Notes: generated from the sequence alone by a model not told the origin. 64,000 nt of DNA from Exiguobacterium sp. s48 (GCF_018617395.1 NZ_JACSKC010000001.1:1178001-1242000); one strand, 5' to 3'; shown: positions 52,974 through 63,095, counted from the stretch's first letter. Numbers and translations are program-made.

Positions 52974-54670
52974 TATACGTTCCTCCGATATTCAAAGCGT
53001 TTCCCTAATAGTTTCCCTGCGAGATGGCTACGCCAACCGAGATAACCATATACGAGAACGCCAATTGTCACTCCGACGATTGTCGCAAATACATCGTTCC
53101 CCCAACTTGCCTCAGCACTCAACGTGACGAGGAGGGAAAGGTAAACGGTCGCGTACATCGCCGCACCCATCAAAAACATCAAGATGGTCCGACGAAGCAG
53201 TTGCTTATACGGGAAATGAAGTGACCGTTGAATCATCCATACCATGAGAATGATCGCTACAATATATCCAGCAATCGTCGCATAACCGGCACCGATTCCA
53301 CCGAGCCAATAGACGAACGGCACGTTCAGAGCAAGTTTCGCCAAGAGCCCCATCGATGTGGCAAAGATGGTGAAGTATTGACGGTTGATTCCTTGAAGGA
53401 TGGCAGCCGCGACCGAATAGTATGCTAAGAAAAAGGCACTTGGTGCATAGTGGAACAAATACACCCATCCCTCACGGTCCCCCGGGAACAATGTTCCGAA
53501 CAATGGTTCTGCAAGAGCAACGAGACCGATCACCGCAGGAATCGTCACAAAGAACGATACTTGGAAAATATGATTGATTTGGTTTCGTACTTTTTGCATA
53601 TCGCCCGTCGTAAAGGAACGAGTGACGAGTGGGATGGTCGCCATCGAAACACTCGCCGCAATCGATACAGGGATTAAGACAATTTTATGAGCGTTACCCG
53701 TTAAGAAACCATACGCCGACGTTGCTTCAGAAACGGTCGCACCCGTACTGAGCAATGTATTGACCATCGTCAATTGATCAATCAATTGATAGAGAGGGGT
53801 CGATACCCCGACCATCACGATTGGGATTGAGTAGCTAAGCAACTCGAGCAACAACGATTTCATCGAGCGGACGGGAGTTCCTGCTGGGTTCTCTGTCTGA
53901 CGATGAATGTCCTTCCGACGCTTCCAATACATGATGAGCACGGCGAAACTACCGATTGCCCCGATGAACGCACTGAACGTCGCAATCGTGACGGCGATGA
54001 CTTTCAGTCCATTCAATTCAGTCGTTTCAACAGATTGCGTCCCTCCAAGGGCATTCGCAATCGGTTGGATGAAGTCCGAGTCCGCAAAGACGAACAAGAC
54101 GAGCATCGTTCCACTGAGAAGGAACAGGATGCGTACAATCTGTTCGACGACTTGCGAGATTGCCGTGGGAGCCATATCTTGATGTCCCTGGAAATAACCG
54201 CGCACCATACTCATCGCCGGGATGAGCAGTAACGCAAAACTGACGCTTCGTGTCACGAGTGTGAGCGAGTCAATGTATTGCTGATTGTTCTCTGAGTTTC
54301 GCACCATTAGCTCCGATAACCATGGTGCCGCAAAAAAGAGTAATAAAAAAGCGACGACACCGGTCGCAAGCATCAGCTTCATTCCTTGTCGGAACAGTCG
54401 TTGACTTGTCCCGTATTCTCCTAGCGCGTTATATTTTGCGATAAATTTCGAAACAGCAACAGGAATCCCTGCCGTCGAAATGGAGATCATGATCGCATAA
54501 TACGTATATGCGGCTTGATACAATGTCACTCCGGCAATTCCGACCATCGCTTGGAACGGGAATGTGTACAATAGTCCTAACATTCGGGAAATCAAGTTTC
54601 CCGCCGATAAAAGAAGCGTCCCTTTGACGAAGGAGGCTCTTCCAGAATCTTGTTTGGCGCTTGATGACAT
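52973..54670 (-). CDS. ytgP: YtgP, MOP-family lipid flippase (MurJ/SpoVB type)
   Basis: A polytopic membrane protein of 565 residues with about fourteen transmembrane helices and the family N-terminus FVKGTLLLSAGNLISRMLGLLYTFPF. Relatives flip lipid II or other lipid-linked sugars; B. subtilis YtgP is a MurJ-like lipid II flippase candidate. I chose ATG 54670 with GGAGGTGCCTC before it. It leads an operon with the pseudouridine synthase. Confidence 0.92.
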   Translation of the reverse strand: MSSSAKQDSGRASFVKGTLLLSAGNLISRMLGLLYTFPFQAMVGIAGVTLYQAAYTYYAIMISISTAGIPVAVSKFIAKYNALGEYGTSQRLFRQGMKLMLATGVVAFLLLFFAAPWLSELMVRNSENNQQYIDSLTLVTRSVSFALLLIPAMSMVRGYFQGHQDMAPTAISQVVEQIVRILFLLSGTMLVLFVFADSDFIQPIANALGGTQSVETTELNGLKVIAVTIATFSAFIGAIGSFAVLIMYWKRRKDIHRQTENPAGTPVRSMKSLLLELLSYSIPIVMVGVSTPLYQLIDQLTMVNTLLSTGATVSEATSAYGFLTGNAHKIVLIPVSIAASVSMATIPLVTRSFTTGDMQKVRNQINHIFQVSFFVTIPAVIGLVALAEPLFGTLFPGDREGWVYLFHYAPSAFFLAYYSVAAAILQGINRQYFTIFATSMGLLAKLALNVPFVYWLGGIGAGYATIAGYIVAIILMVWMIQRSLHFPYKQLLRRTILMFLMGAAMYATVYLSLLVTLSAEASWGNDVFATIVGVTIGVLVYGYLGWRSHLAGKLLGKRFEYRRNV

Positions 54671-54812
54671 GAGGCACCTCCATCTATAAATCAACTATTT
54701 CAATGAATTCGGTTTTACAAAACAACCGCTTCTCATTATACTCTTACTGTTACGGATAATAAAGTTACGATAATTTTACTAATCATATAGATGAAGAAAT
54801 GAGGAGATACCT

Positions 54813-56078
54813 ATGAAAGATGTCATCGTCATCGGCGGAGGACCGAGCGGACTCATGGCAACGTATGCAGCGGCGAAAAGTGGCGCTTCGACCTTATTGA
54901 TCGACAAAGGATCGAAACTCGGTCGAAAATTGGCCATTTCAGGTGGAGGACGTTGTAACGTCACGAATCGAAAGCCAATCGATGAATTGATTCAGTTCAT
55001 TCCCGGGAACGGTCGTTTCTTATACAGCGCCCTTGCCCAGTTCGACAATCAATCGATCATCGACCTGTTCACTGGATTCGGCATCCCTCTGAAAGAAGAG
55101 GACAATGGTCGCATGTTCCCCGTGACGGATAAGGCACAGGATGTGGTCAACACGTTGCTTCGGGCGATTGAAGACCTCGGCGTCGAGATTCGAAAAAAGG
55201 CTGAAGTCAAAACGCTACATTTTAATGAAGAAAACGAGTTTCATGCGGTCGAATTGATGGACGGTGAAATGATTGAAGCCAAAGCTTGCGTCGTCGCGGT
55301 CGGCGGACAATCCGTCCCGCACACCGGTTCGACAGGTGACGGTTATCCGTGGGCAGAAAAAGCCGGACATACCATCACGGAACTCTTCCCGACAGAAGTG
55401 CCAATCAAATTGAACGATTCGTTCATCGGAACGAAACAGCTTCAAGGACTATCGTTACGAGACGTCGCGTTGACCGTGCACGGCAAAAAAGGGAAGGCAA
55501 TCAAGACACACCAGGGCGATATGATTTTTACGCACTTTGGAATCTCAGGTCCAATCGCGCTCCGCTGCAGTCAGTACACGATCAAAGAACGGAAGCGTAG
55601 TAAAGAACAAGTCGTCCTCTTGTCACTCGACTTCTTCCCGGACACGTCACGGGATGAGCTCGTCCAGGAACTGTGGAACCAAGTTCATGGCCAACCGAAA
55701 CGTGCCGTTAAAAACGTATGGAAAGGCTATATCCCCGAGCGACTTCTTGACTTGTTGTTAGAAGAGCTCACATTTGGTGAAGAAGATGCGAGTCAACTGA
55801 AGAAACAATCCGTTATCGACTTCGCAACACGTTTGAAAATGTTCGAGATGCACGCCGTCGGGACACTCGACTTTGATAAGGCGTTCGTCACAGGTGGCGG
55901 CGTATCGGTTAAAGAAGTTGCGCCACAGACGATGATGTCAAAGAAGGCACCCGGTCTCTTCTTTGCCGGCGAAGTACTCGACATCCATGGATACACGGGT
56001 GGCTACAACATCACGGCCGCCTTCACGACAGGACATTGCGCCGGATCGCATGCAGCTGAACTGGCCACAGAGCGGTAA
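54813..56078 (+). CDS. ytfP: HI0933-family NAD(P)/FAD-dependent flavoprotein (YtfP)
   Basis: A 421-residue flavoprotein with the FAD dinucleotide-binding motif VIGGGPSGLMATYAA near 5, the family signature GRKLAISGGGRCNVTN near 40, VAVGGQSVPHTGSTGDGY near 160 and the C-terminal FAGEVLDIHGYTGGYN. It probably oxidises or reduces an unknown substrate. The ATG follows GAGGAGATACCT. It is divergent from ytgP, as in Bacillus, and ends in a strong terminator. Confidence 0.94.
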   Translation: MKDVIVIGGGPSGLMATYAAAKSGASTLLIDKGSKLGRKLAISGGGRCNVTNRKPIDELIQFIPGNGRFLYSALAQFDNQSIIDLFTGFGIPLKEEDNGRMFPVTDKAQDVVNTLLRAIEDLGVEIRKKAEVKTLHFNEENEFHAVELMDGEMIEAKACVVAVGGQSVPHTGSTGDGYPWAEKAGHTITELFPTEVPIKLNDSFIGTKQLQGLSLRDVALTVHGKKGKAIKTHQGDMIFTHFGISGPIALRCSQYTIKERKRSKEQVVLLSLDFFPDTSRDELVQELWNQVHGQPKRAVKNVWKGYIPERLLDLLLEELTFGEEDASQLKKQSVIDFATRLKMFEMHAVGTLDFDKAFVTGGGVSVKEVAPQTMMSKKAPGLFFAGEVLDIHGYTGGYNITAAFTTGHCAGSHAAELATER

Positions 56079-56128
56079 AGGGTTCGGTCCAACGTATCGT
56101 CTGCGTACTATTGTGATCACTATCAATC

Positions 56129-56167
56129 AAAAGGCTTGATCCTGTCTCATTCAGGATCAAGCCTTTT
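56129..56167. terminator. bidirectional terminator
   Basis: The 16-base perfect arms AAAAGGCTTGATCCTG and complement enclose TCTCATT. It is shared by ytfP and the lipoprotein gene. Confidence 0.95.
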
Positions 56168-56182
56168 CACATTCTTTTCAGC

Positions 56183-57166
56183 TTAATTTTCTAATTTCAT
56201 CACATCTCGATACTTATATGCTTTTAAAATCTCGTGATCTTCCTTAAATGTCCATTCGGGAATCGACAGCTCTGGATGCGCCGTCAAATAGTCATGGAGC
56301 ACATCCCTCCCTAGAATATAGTTACTCCAACGTGGCATATCCTTTTGATAATTACCGACTACAAAATCAGTAAAGGATGTTTCGTAATCATTCACTCGAC
56401 TCGCGATGTGTTCCATGGTCGCATCATCTAATGGCACATGCCATGGGGGAGAAACCCCTTTGACAATCCGATCAGCAAATGCGTCCGCTTTCCCTTCGAT
56501 AATAATAGACTCCAGAGTCGAACTAAGATTGTATTCGTTTTGATCACGAAGAATCAGATGATGATACTCGTGAGCAGTCGAATAGGCTAGAACATCTTTG
56601 TCAAAATCTGTATCGAGAAACAAGATGAATACGTCTTTGTATGCTGCTGCGCCTACTCCTTTCAACGGTTCACTATCGTAAAAGAATTCAGGATTATACG
56701 GTGCAATAAACACTGTGCTCTTCTTTTTGGGTAAGATTTGATTTGAATCTGCATATGTCGATGCAATAATCTCTTTAATCTCGTCAAGCTGCTCGATTAA
56801 TTTGTCTAACTGCTTCAGCAATTGTTGCTTATGAGGGGTCGGCTTTAGATTAAAATCAGTTTTTAATCTAGATGTATCAATCTTTTCTTCCTCTCCGACT
56901 TCCCCTATGTAATCGAGTACGTATTTTTTGAAGTTTTGTTTGCTCTCCTCCGAATCGGTTGATTCAAGGGATGCGTTCAAATATTGCTGGTATTGGGTGT
57001 AAAGTGGGACGATTGTCAATTCATTCTCTTCATTGATTTTTATCGTTTCGATTGAAACGTCAGGCTGTGTTTTTAACGTTTTTTCATCTTCACTACATGC
57101 CGTTAATAGAAGTGCTGAACTTACACATAGAATACCGAGTACTTTTTTCAGTTGAACGACCTCCAT
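56183..57166 (-). CDS. lipoprotein, putative DUF2268 zinc metalloprotease
   Basis: An exported lipoprotein of about 327 residues. The signal peptide ends in a lipobox LLTAC (ALLLTAC), so the mature protein is lipid-anchored outside the membrane. The middle shows the zinc-protease motif AHEYHHLIL (HExxH) and a downstream IIIEGKADAFAD that could supply the third ligand, matching DUF2268. The start is uncertain: TTG 57178 and ATG 57166 are in frame, but the perfect GGAGG at 57163-57159 points to CTG 57151, giving MKKVLGIL, a normal signal peptide start. The substrate is unknown. Confidence 0.82.
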   Translation of the reverse strand: MEVVQLKKVLGILCVSSALLLTACSEDEKTLKTQPDVSIETIKINEENELTIVPLYTQYQQYLNASLESTDSEESKQNFKKYVLDYIGEVGEEEKIDTSRLKTDFNLKPTPHKQQLLKQLDKLIEQLDEIKEIIASTYADSNQILPKKKSTVFIAPYNPEFFYDSEPLKGVGAAAYKDVFILFLDTDFDKDVLAYSTAHEYHHLILRDQNEYNLSSTLESIIIEGKADAFADRIVKGVSPPWHVPLDDATMEHIASRVNDYETSFTDFVVGNYQKDMPRWSNYILGRDVLHDYLTAHPELSIPEWTFKEDHEILKAYKYRDVMKLEN

Positions 57167-57205
57167 CTCAATGATCAATATTCCTCGATTACTTACTTAT
57201 GTTAA

Positions 57206-57211
57206 ATTATA
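57206..57211 (-). promoter_or_regulatory. extended -10 promoter of the lipoprotein gene
   Basis: The minus strand reads TGGTATAAT, about 40 bases before the ATG. Confidence 0.55.
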
Positions 57212-57280
57212 CCATAAATTACTCTTATGACCTTTCCGATCCCATCTAATATCAGGATATCGTCACGACCATCACAACAA

Positions 57281-57321
57281 AAAACGGCTTGAACCCATTC
57301 TAGTGAGGGCTCAAGCCGTTT
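57281..57321 (-). terminator. terminator of the MazG-like gene
   Basis: On the minus strand AAACGGCTTGA(GC) pairs with (GT)TCAAGCCGTTT, followed by TTTT. Confidence 0.88.
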
Positions 57322-57325
57322 GTGA

Positions 57326-57838
57326 TTATTCTTTCCCTGCGATTTGACGACGCACTTCTTTTTCGAGCTCCGGCTCCGGTGGCATCCATCCTTCAGGTTT
57401 CATAACTTTATTGTCCGACTCGCGTAAAATCGGCTTCCCATCCGGTCCAAGCTTCGCCATATTGGCGCGCTGGACGATTTCAAACAACGGAACGGGGTCG
57501 AGTCCGAGTTCAACGAAACTGCCCATCACAAAATATAACGCGTCCGTTAACGCATCCCCTTGTCCGACGAGACGTTCCACATCATCCGATGGTGGTGTGT
57601 CTTGCAACGATTTTTGGACCGCTTTTTGAAATCCTAATTGGAATTGCTCGATGGCTTGTAAAAACTCTTCTTCCGATTGCGAGGATTGATGCAAAAACTC
57701 GACGACCGCTTCCTCTGCCGTCCACACCGACCGCTTCGTCGCGCGATCAAGCGTCAACGGTTGCGGCGATTTTGCCCCTGGATGTCCAAAAGTTTCATGA
57801 AATTGTTTCACTTCTTCAAAAAAATATCGTTTGCTCAT
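57326..57838 (-). CDS. MazG-like nucleotide pyrophosphohydrolase (PRA-PH fold)
   Basis: A 170-residue all-alpha protein with the pattern of the MazG/PRA-PH superfamily: EEAVVEFLHQ (ExxxE helix) near 43, GDALTDALYFVMGSFVELGLDP near 93 (the DxxD metal-binding helix) and VQRANMAKL near 123, a motif shared with HisE-type proteins. It probably hydrolyses a modified nucleoside triphosphate or similar. Seventeen bases separate it from the upstream membrane-protein gene, so they form an operon. The ATG follows GGGGGAATGACAA. Confidence 0.8.
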   Translation of the reverse strand: MSKRYFFEEVKQFHETFGHPGAKSPQPLTLDRATKRSVWTAEEAVVEFLHQSSQSEEEFLQAIEQFQLGFQKAVQKSLQDTPPSDDVERLVGQGDALTDALYFVMGSFVELGLDPVPLFEIVQRANMAKLGPDGKPILRESDNKVMKPEGWMPPEPELEKEVRRQIAGKE

Positions 57839-57855
57839 TTGTCATTCCCCCATGA

Positions 57856-58986
57856 TCAGTCCACGGATACGAAGGCATCCAAATCGAATACTTCCGGGTG
57901 GACGATTGCAAAGATTTCATTGTCTTGTAAAAACATACCGGTCGAGTCATACACGCGAGGCGTCACCATCTGACCGTTGATGGTCCCTTCTTCTGGGTTG
58001 ACTGTGTAGAGGACGAGCTCTTCTGAGTCGAGCACGTAGATGCGTCCTTGTCTCTCGACAAGGCCGACTCCTTCGAATCGCTCAAATTTTTGTTGGATCG
58101 AGGCACTCATCCCGTCAGCAGACAACGCTTGGCGTGAATCAAGCATCCATTCGGTTTCGAGTTCTTTTTCCTCATCCTCTTCTTGAACGTTTCGCTCATT
58201 TTCAGGTGCGTCTTCAGTTGCAGCCGTTTCGCTCGAGGCATCGTCATTCGTCGAGACGTTTTCTGTCGTTGAATCTTCCGATGATTCTTCTGTTTCTTTA
58301 GTAGTCGTGTCAGCATCAGTTGACGCTTCTGATGATTTTTCATCTGTAGGATTTTCCGGTTCAATCTCGCGCTCTTCGATATAAAGGAGCTCAAGGTCCG
58401 GTGTATCCGCCAAGCGATTCATCATGAACAGACGCTTCGATTCCCGGTCATAACCGAGACCAAAGATTCGATCTTCTGACAGAAGTCCTTTAATTTGTTT
58501 ACGTGGTCTCTCGACCCAGCGTCCTTCTTCTCGTTCGATTGTGACGAGAGTCCCGTTCGCAGTCACCGCGTAGACAAGATCTTCTTCGATCATGCGCATT
58601 CCGATAAAGTCATCGAGGCGCTGTTTCCCTGAATTCTCAAGTTGGAGCACTGAGTTGACGCGCGTCCCATTCCCGCTCACTTCGAAAAATTCAGCCTGTT
58701 CGGTAAGTACAAGATAGGCTCCAATCGTGTCGCTATAGTACACTTCATCAATTTGATTAATCTGTTCGAGCGCATCGGTCGTATCAATATCTTCATCATC
58801 TTGCGCCGCTTCCACAGGTGGGAGGGATGCCGTTTGATGGCTTGTTTGAATATCAATTTTTTCAAATGTCGAGGCGACCTGTCGCTGAATCTCTTCATCA
58901 GAGAAGACAAAGATATAGCAAAGAATCACACCGACCACGACGGCACATAGTGTCGTGTATAGCACATAAGAACGTTTCATGGACAT
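57856..58986 (-). CDS. membrane-anchored hypothetical protein with acidic linker
   Basis: A protein of about 376 residues: an N-terminal transmembrane anchor (about 8-28, YTTLCAVVVGVILCYIFVF), an extracellular region with repeated beta-type strands and aromatic residues (about 90-220), an S/T/E/D-rich disordered linker (about 230-290) and a final beta-rich part (about 300-376). The strand pattern (YYSDTIGAYLVLTE, LVYAVTANGTLVTIE, GRIYVLDSEELVLYTV) suggests a beta-propeller interrupted by the linker. I do not recognise a family. I chose ATG 58986, five bases after AGGGG. It is co-transcribed with the MazG-like gene. Confidence 0.75.
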   Translation of the reverse strand: MSMKRSYVLYTTLCAVVVGVILCYIFVFSDEEIQRQVASTFEKIDIQTSHQTASLPPVEAAQDDEDIDTTDALEQINQIDEVYYSDTIGAYLVLTEQAEFFEVSGNGTRVNSVLQLENSGKQRLDDFIGMRMIEEDLVYAVTANGTLVTIEREEGRWVERPRKQIKGLLSEDRIFGLGYDRESKRLFMMNRLADTPDLELLYIEEREIEPENPTDEKSSEASTDADTTTKETEESSEDSTTENVSTNDDASSETAATEDAPENERNVQEEDEEKELETEWMLDSRQALSADGMSASIQQKFERFEGVGLVERQGRIYVLDSEELVLYTVNPEEGTINGQMVTPRVYDSTGMFLQDNEIFAIVHPEVFDLDAFVSVD

Positions 58987-59062
58987 GTCGTCCCCTTCTC
59001 CTTCAGTATCGCCCTTTAGTGTATCAAAACCGACCGTAAAAGAAAATGACCTCACCAAAAAG

Positions 59063-59095
59063 AAAAGAATGTGCGACAATGTCACACATTCTTTT
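59063..59095 (-). terminator. leuS terminator
   Basis: On the minus strand AAAAGAATGTG(T)GACA, AT loop, TGTC(G)CACATTCTTTT. Confidence 0.88.
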
Positions 59096-59097
59096 GA

Positions 59098-61503
59098 TTA
59101 CCCCACTACAATATTGACGAGTTTTCCAGGAACGACAATGACTTTACGAACCGTCTTGCCTTCTGTGAACTCTTGGACACGCTCGTTCCCGAGTGCTTCC
59201 GCTTCAAGTGCTTCTTTTGATGCGTCACGCGAGACGTGCATTTTCGCACGAAGTTTCCCGTTCACCTGGATGACGACTTCAATCGTGTCGCTCACAAGTT
59301 TTGACTCATCGTATGTCGGCCAAGCCGCATACGTCAACTCTTCCGTCATGCCCATCTTCTCCCACAACTCTTCAGACAAGTGTGGCGCGACTGGTGAAAG
59401 CATCTTGATGAAGTCGACCATTTGCGATTTCGGCAACGTCTCTTGTTTGTTTGCTTCATTGACGAAGACCATCAACTGCGAAATCGCCGTGTTGAAGCGA
59501 AGGGCTTCATAATCTTCCGTCACTTTTTTCACCGTCTGATGATACGTGCGTTCAAAGTCGGCAGTCGGTGCCACGTCTGCGAAGTTCGTCTGATCGAACA
59601 AACGCCAGACGCGGTCGAGGAAGCGACGTGCCCCGTCAAGTCCATTCGTCGACCATGCGATGGCCGCGTCAAGTGGTCCCATGAACATTTCGTAAAGACG
59701 GAGTGTATCAGCTCCGTGTGACTTCACGATATCATCTGGGTTGACGACGTTCCCACGAGATTTTGACATCTTCTCGTTGTTCTCACCGAGGATCATCCCT
59801 TGGTTATAGAGTTTTTGGAACGGCTCGTTCGTTGGGACGACACCGATATCGTAAAGGACCTTATGCCAGAAACGTGCGTAGAGCAAGTGAAGAACGGCAT
59901 GCTCCGTACCCCCGATATACAAGTCGACCGGAAGCCAACGCTTAAGTTTCTCAGGATCCGCGATCATCTCTTCGTTATCTGGATCGATGTAACGGATGTA
60001 GTACCAGCAGCTACCTGCCCATTGTGGCATCGTGTTCGTCTCGCGACGACCTTTTTCCCCTGTGACAGGATCTGTATACGTCAACCACTCTTCTGCGTTC
60101 GCGAGTGGCGACTCGCCCGTACCAGATGGTTTGATTTCATCGATGATCGGAAGTTCGAGCGGAAGTTCTTCGACCGGTACCGTCTTCATCGTTCCATCTT
60201 CCATGTGGACGACCGGGATCGGCTCGCCCCAGTAACGTTGACGGCTGAACAACCAGTCACGAAGGCGGTATGTCGTCTTCGCACGCCCTGTACCACTCGC
60301 TTCGAGCTCTTCAATGATTGTCTTGATGGCATCGGCTTTATTAAGTCCGTTCAAGCTACCAGAGTTGACGTGCTCTCCGTCTTCGACGTAAGCCGCCTCT
60401 TCCACGTTTCCACCTTTGACGACTTCACGGATCGGGAGGTCGAACGTTTTCGCAAACTCATAATCGCGCTCATCGTGTCCAGGAACAGCCATGACTGCAC
60501 CTGTCCCATATGTCGAGAGAACGTAGTCCGCTGTCCAAATCGGAAGTTTCTCGCCGTTCACCGGGTTGATCGCATATGCGCCCGTGAAGACACCTGTCTT
60601 CTCTTTGGCAAGGTCTGTACGCTCGAGGTCGGTCTTCTTCGAGACTTCCTCGATGTAGGCTTCGACTGCCGTCGATTGTTCAGGCGTCGTGATCACTTTC
60701 GTGAATGGATGCTCCGGTGCGAGCGTCACATATGTCGCCCCGTGAAGCGTATCTGGACGTGTCGTGAACACCGTGACGATCTTATCGTGACCGTCGACCT
60801 TGAAATCGACCTCGGCACCGACTGATTTGCCGATCCAGTTGCGTTGCATCTCTTTCACGCTCTCCGGCCAATCGAGACCTTCCAAGTCTTCAAGCAAACG
60901 CTCCGCGTATTCTGTGATGCGAAGCACCCACTGTTTCATTGGGACGCGGTAAACCGGGTGATTCCCACGCTCTGACAAGCCATCGATGACTTCCTCGTTC
61001 GCAAGGACTGTACCGAGTGCCGGGCACCAGTTGACAGCGACTTCATCGACGTATGCAAGTCCACGTTCGAAGAGCTGCGTGAAGATCCATTGTGTCCATT
61101 TATAATATTTCGGGTCCGTCGTGCTAATTTCACGATCCCAATCGTATGAGAATCCGAGTTCTTTCAATTGGCGGCGGAACGTTTCGATATTGCGCGCTGT
61201 GAACTCACGCGGGTCGTTCCCTGTGTCGAGTGCATATTGTTCGGCAGGTAGACCAAATGCATCCCAGCCGATCGGGTGAAGGACGTTATATCCTTGCATC
61301 CGTTTCATACGTGCGATGATGTCAGTTGCCGTATAACCTTCCGGGTGACCGACGTGAAGACCTGCTCCTGATGGGTACGGGAACATATCAAGCACATAAA
61401 AACAATCCTTCTCCGGGTCCTCTGTCGTTTTGAATGCTTCTTTCTCTTCCCAACGCTTTTGCCATTTCGGCTCGATTTCTTGATGTTTAAAATAGCTCAA
61501 CAT
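59098..61503 (-). CDS. leuS: leucyl-tRNA synthetase
   Basis: A class Ia synthetase charging tRNA-Leu. The 801 residues have the HIGH-type [16 protein letters not shown] near 43, an editing CP1 domain (about 220-400, [13 protein letters not shown]), the catalytic KMSKS-type [12 protein letters not shown] near 575 and the anticodon and C-terminal domains. I chose ATG 61503, four bases after GAGGAGG; longer readings enter the T-box terminator. It is regulated by the T-box leader upstream and ends in its own terminator. Confidence 0.98.
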   Translation of the reverse strand: MLSYFKHQEIEPKWQKRWEEKEAFKTTEDPEKDCFYVLDMFPYPSGAGLHVGHPEGYTATDIIARMKRMQGYNVLHPIGWDAFGLPAEQYALDTGNDPREFTARNIETFRRQLKELGFSYDWDREISTTDPKYYKWTQWIFTQLFERGLAYVDEVAVNWCPALGTVLANEEVIDGLSERGNHPVYRVPMKQWVLRITEYAERLLEDLEGLDWPESVKEMQRNWIGKSVGAEVDFKVDGHDKIVTVFTTRPDTLHGATYVTLAPEHPFTKVITTPEQSTAVEAYIEEVSKKTDLERTDLAKEKTGVFTGAYAINPVNGEKLPIWTADYVLSTYGTGAVMAVPGHDERDYEFAKTFDLPIREVVKGGNVEEAAYVEDGEHVNSGSLNGLNKADAIKTIIEELEASGTGRAKTTYRLRDWLFSRQRYWGEPIPVVHMEDGTMKTVPVEELPLELPIIDEIKPSGTGESPLANAEEWLTYTDPVTGEKGRRETNTMPQWAGSCWYYIRYIDPDNEEMIADPEKLKRWLPVDLYIGGTEHAVLHLLYARFWHKVLYDIGVVPTNEPFQKLYNQGMILGENNEKMSKSRGNVVNPDDIVKSHGADTLRLYEMFMGPLDAAIAWSTNGLDGARRFLDRVWRLFDQTNFADVAPTADFERTYHQTVKKVTEDYEALRFNTAISQLMVFVNEANKQETLPKSQMVDFIKMLSPVAPHLSEELWEKMGMTEELTYAAWPTYDESKLVSDTIEVVIQVNGKLRAKMHVSRDASKEALEAEALGNERVQEFTEGKTVRKVIVVPGKLVNIVVG

Positions 61504-61521
61504 TCTTCCTCCTCTGCATAA

Positions 61522-61765
61522 TAAAAAGCCTTTCGTCCCCGAAAATGGGACGAAAGGCTTGAAAGCTCTCCGCGGTACCACCCATGTTGCATTGCTGCCA
61601 CTTGAGACGCCGGTAACGAGGCGTAACCCCGGTTTTCCCTACTCGTTTCAGGAAAACAGCTCCAAGGTGAGTTCACGACCTCCATTTATCGATTCACACC
61701 AACCATCGACTCTCTTTGAAACGGAACGTTCGCTACTAATCCTCTTCATCGCTTGCTATTCATCG
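61522..61765 (-). promoter_or_regulatory. T-box riboswitch, Leu specific, upstream of leuS
   Basis: On the minus strand the T-box GGGTGGTACCGCGG lies at 61583-61570. A 14-base terminator stem follows (61560-61547 with 61539-61526, AAGCCTTTCGTCCC arms) with a T tract. A candidate specifier CTC (Leu) lies at 61671-61669 in GAACTCACC, and the stem I AGTA bulge motif near 61737. Confidence 0.93.
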
Positions 61766-61771
61766 TAGTCT

Positions 61772-61801
61772 ATTTTAGCCCATTCTGAAATTCAACGTCA
61801 A
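61772..61801 (-). promoter_or_regulatory. promoter of the leuS leader
   Basis: On the minus strand TTGACG (61801-61796), an 18-base spacer and TAAAAT (61777-61772). The -35 lies on the stop codon of the upstream MFS gene. Confidence 0.65.
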
Positions 61802-62988
61802 CTTGATTTTTCTGTGACGCGAATGTCTTTCATGACGACAAACAGTGTAAGGGCAAACGTGACGAGTAGGAGAAGCATGCCAAAGACCGCCGTGATGCCA
61901 AACATATCGTAGACAAATCCGGACATTGTTGGCCCAATCATACGACCGACAGATGCTGCGATATTGACGAGTCCTTGATATTGGCCAGCTTTACCTGGAG
62001 GGGCAAGTTTCGCTGCAATCGTTGGGACTGCTGGCCAAACGAACATTTCCCCAATCGTCATGACGACCATCCCGACCATGAACATCCCGAATCCACCAGC
62101 AAACGGGACAATCAAGAAGGCACCAAGGAAAATGGAAGCTCCGATGATTAACTGACGTTTCAAATCGTCCTCAAACTGTCGAAGCACACGGTTGAGTAAT
62201 GGCTGTGCGAAGACGATCATCGCTCCGTTCACTGTCCATAGTAGTGAGTACTGACTGATTGTGACACCGAGATCTTTCGAATGAACGGCAATCGTTCCTT
62301 GCCACTGCACATAGACGAACCAAAGGACCGCATATCCGATGGCGACGTACCACATCGACTTCATCGTTGCGCTCGAGAGAGTCGTGGCGGCAGCCTCAAG
62401 TTGTGATTGCACGACAGGACGTGCCGGGTTCTTCAAATAACGAAGCCCAAATAAGAGCACCACGACAAATAAGACGGACAAGGAGAAGTTCGCATAGAAA
62501 ATCCACTCAATGTTAAATCGAGCGATTTGTCCACTCATCGCCGTACCGAGAGCGACCCCCACATTTTGCGCAACATAAATCGCATTGAACGAACGACGTC
62601 CTCCTTCTGGCCAGATAAGACCCGCAAATGCGTAAACGGTCGGAAAGACGAGTCCACCTGAGAAGCCAATCAAACCGAGCCACACTAAATAGCCGAAGAA
62701 CGTGGCGTGGAACAGTAAAAATCCAAGTGAGCTCGCAAGCAAAAGACCGACAGAGATCATGAGCGTCGTTTTTCCACCGATACGGTCGAACAACGTCCCC
62801 CCGATGTAGTTTCCGACAATCGCGAGTGCCGAGTTCACAAGAAGTGCCACCCCGGCAAGCGTCATCGACTCACCTAAAAAATCATGAATATACAGTGTGT
62901 TAAACGGCCATAAAAAAGACGCCGCCGTTGTATTGAGCGCCATCGCAATGACTAGAATCCATACCGAGATTGGCATTTTATTGTTCAC
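61798..62988 (-). CDS. yttB: MFS exporter, YttB/MdtG-like
   Basis: A 396-residue transporter with about twelve transmembrane helices and the MFS motif NYIGGTLFDRIGGKTTLM in the 2-3 loop. It looks like the drug-efflux class (YttB, MdtG-like) by gene order with leuS and ytqA; the substrate is unknown. I chose GTG 62988 because AAAGGAGG lies seven bases before it. The terminator function appears to be replaced by read-through into the leuS promoter/leader region. Confidence 0.87.
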   Translation of the reverse strand: MNNKMPISVWILVIAMALNTTAASFLWPFNTLYIHDFLGESMTLAGVALLVNSALAIVGNYIGGTLFDRIGGKTTLMISVGLLLASSLGFLLFHATFFGYLVWLGLIGFSGGLVFPTVYAFAGLIWPEGGRRSFNAIYVAQNVGVALGTAMSGQIARFNIEWIFYANFSLSVLFVVVLLFGLRYLKNPARPVVQSQLEAAATTLSSATMKSMWYVAIGYAVLWFVYVQWQGTIAVHSKDLGVTISQYSLLWTVNGAMIVFAQPLLNRVLRQFEDDLKRQLIIGASIFLGAFLIVPFAGGFGMFMVGMVVMTIGEMFVWPAVPTIAAKLAPPGKAGQYQGLVNIAASVGRMIGPTMSGFVYDMFGITAVFGMLLLLVTFALTLFVVMKDIRVTEKSS

Positions 62989-63066
62989 ACCAAGTCCTCC
63001 TTTCATTCCTCTTTCACATCAAAAAAATCGGCACATAATGGCCGAATCGACAAGATTTCCTTATCA

Positions 63067-63095
63067 AACCTAAACGAACGCCAAGGAAGTGTCAA
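63067..63095 (-). promoter_or_regulatory. promoter of the MFS exporter gene
   Basis: On the minus strand TTGACA (63095-63090), a 17-base spacer and TAGGTT (63072-63067). The -10 is weak. Confidence 0.55.

Noticed and set aside
59800-60825. 341-codon ORF antisense to leuS
   Set aside because: leuS is certain on the other strand. The ORF has Arg/Cys/Phe-rich composition, no ribosome binding site and no recognisable domain.
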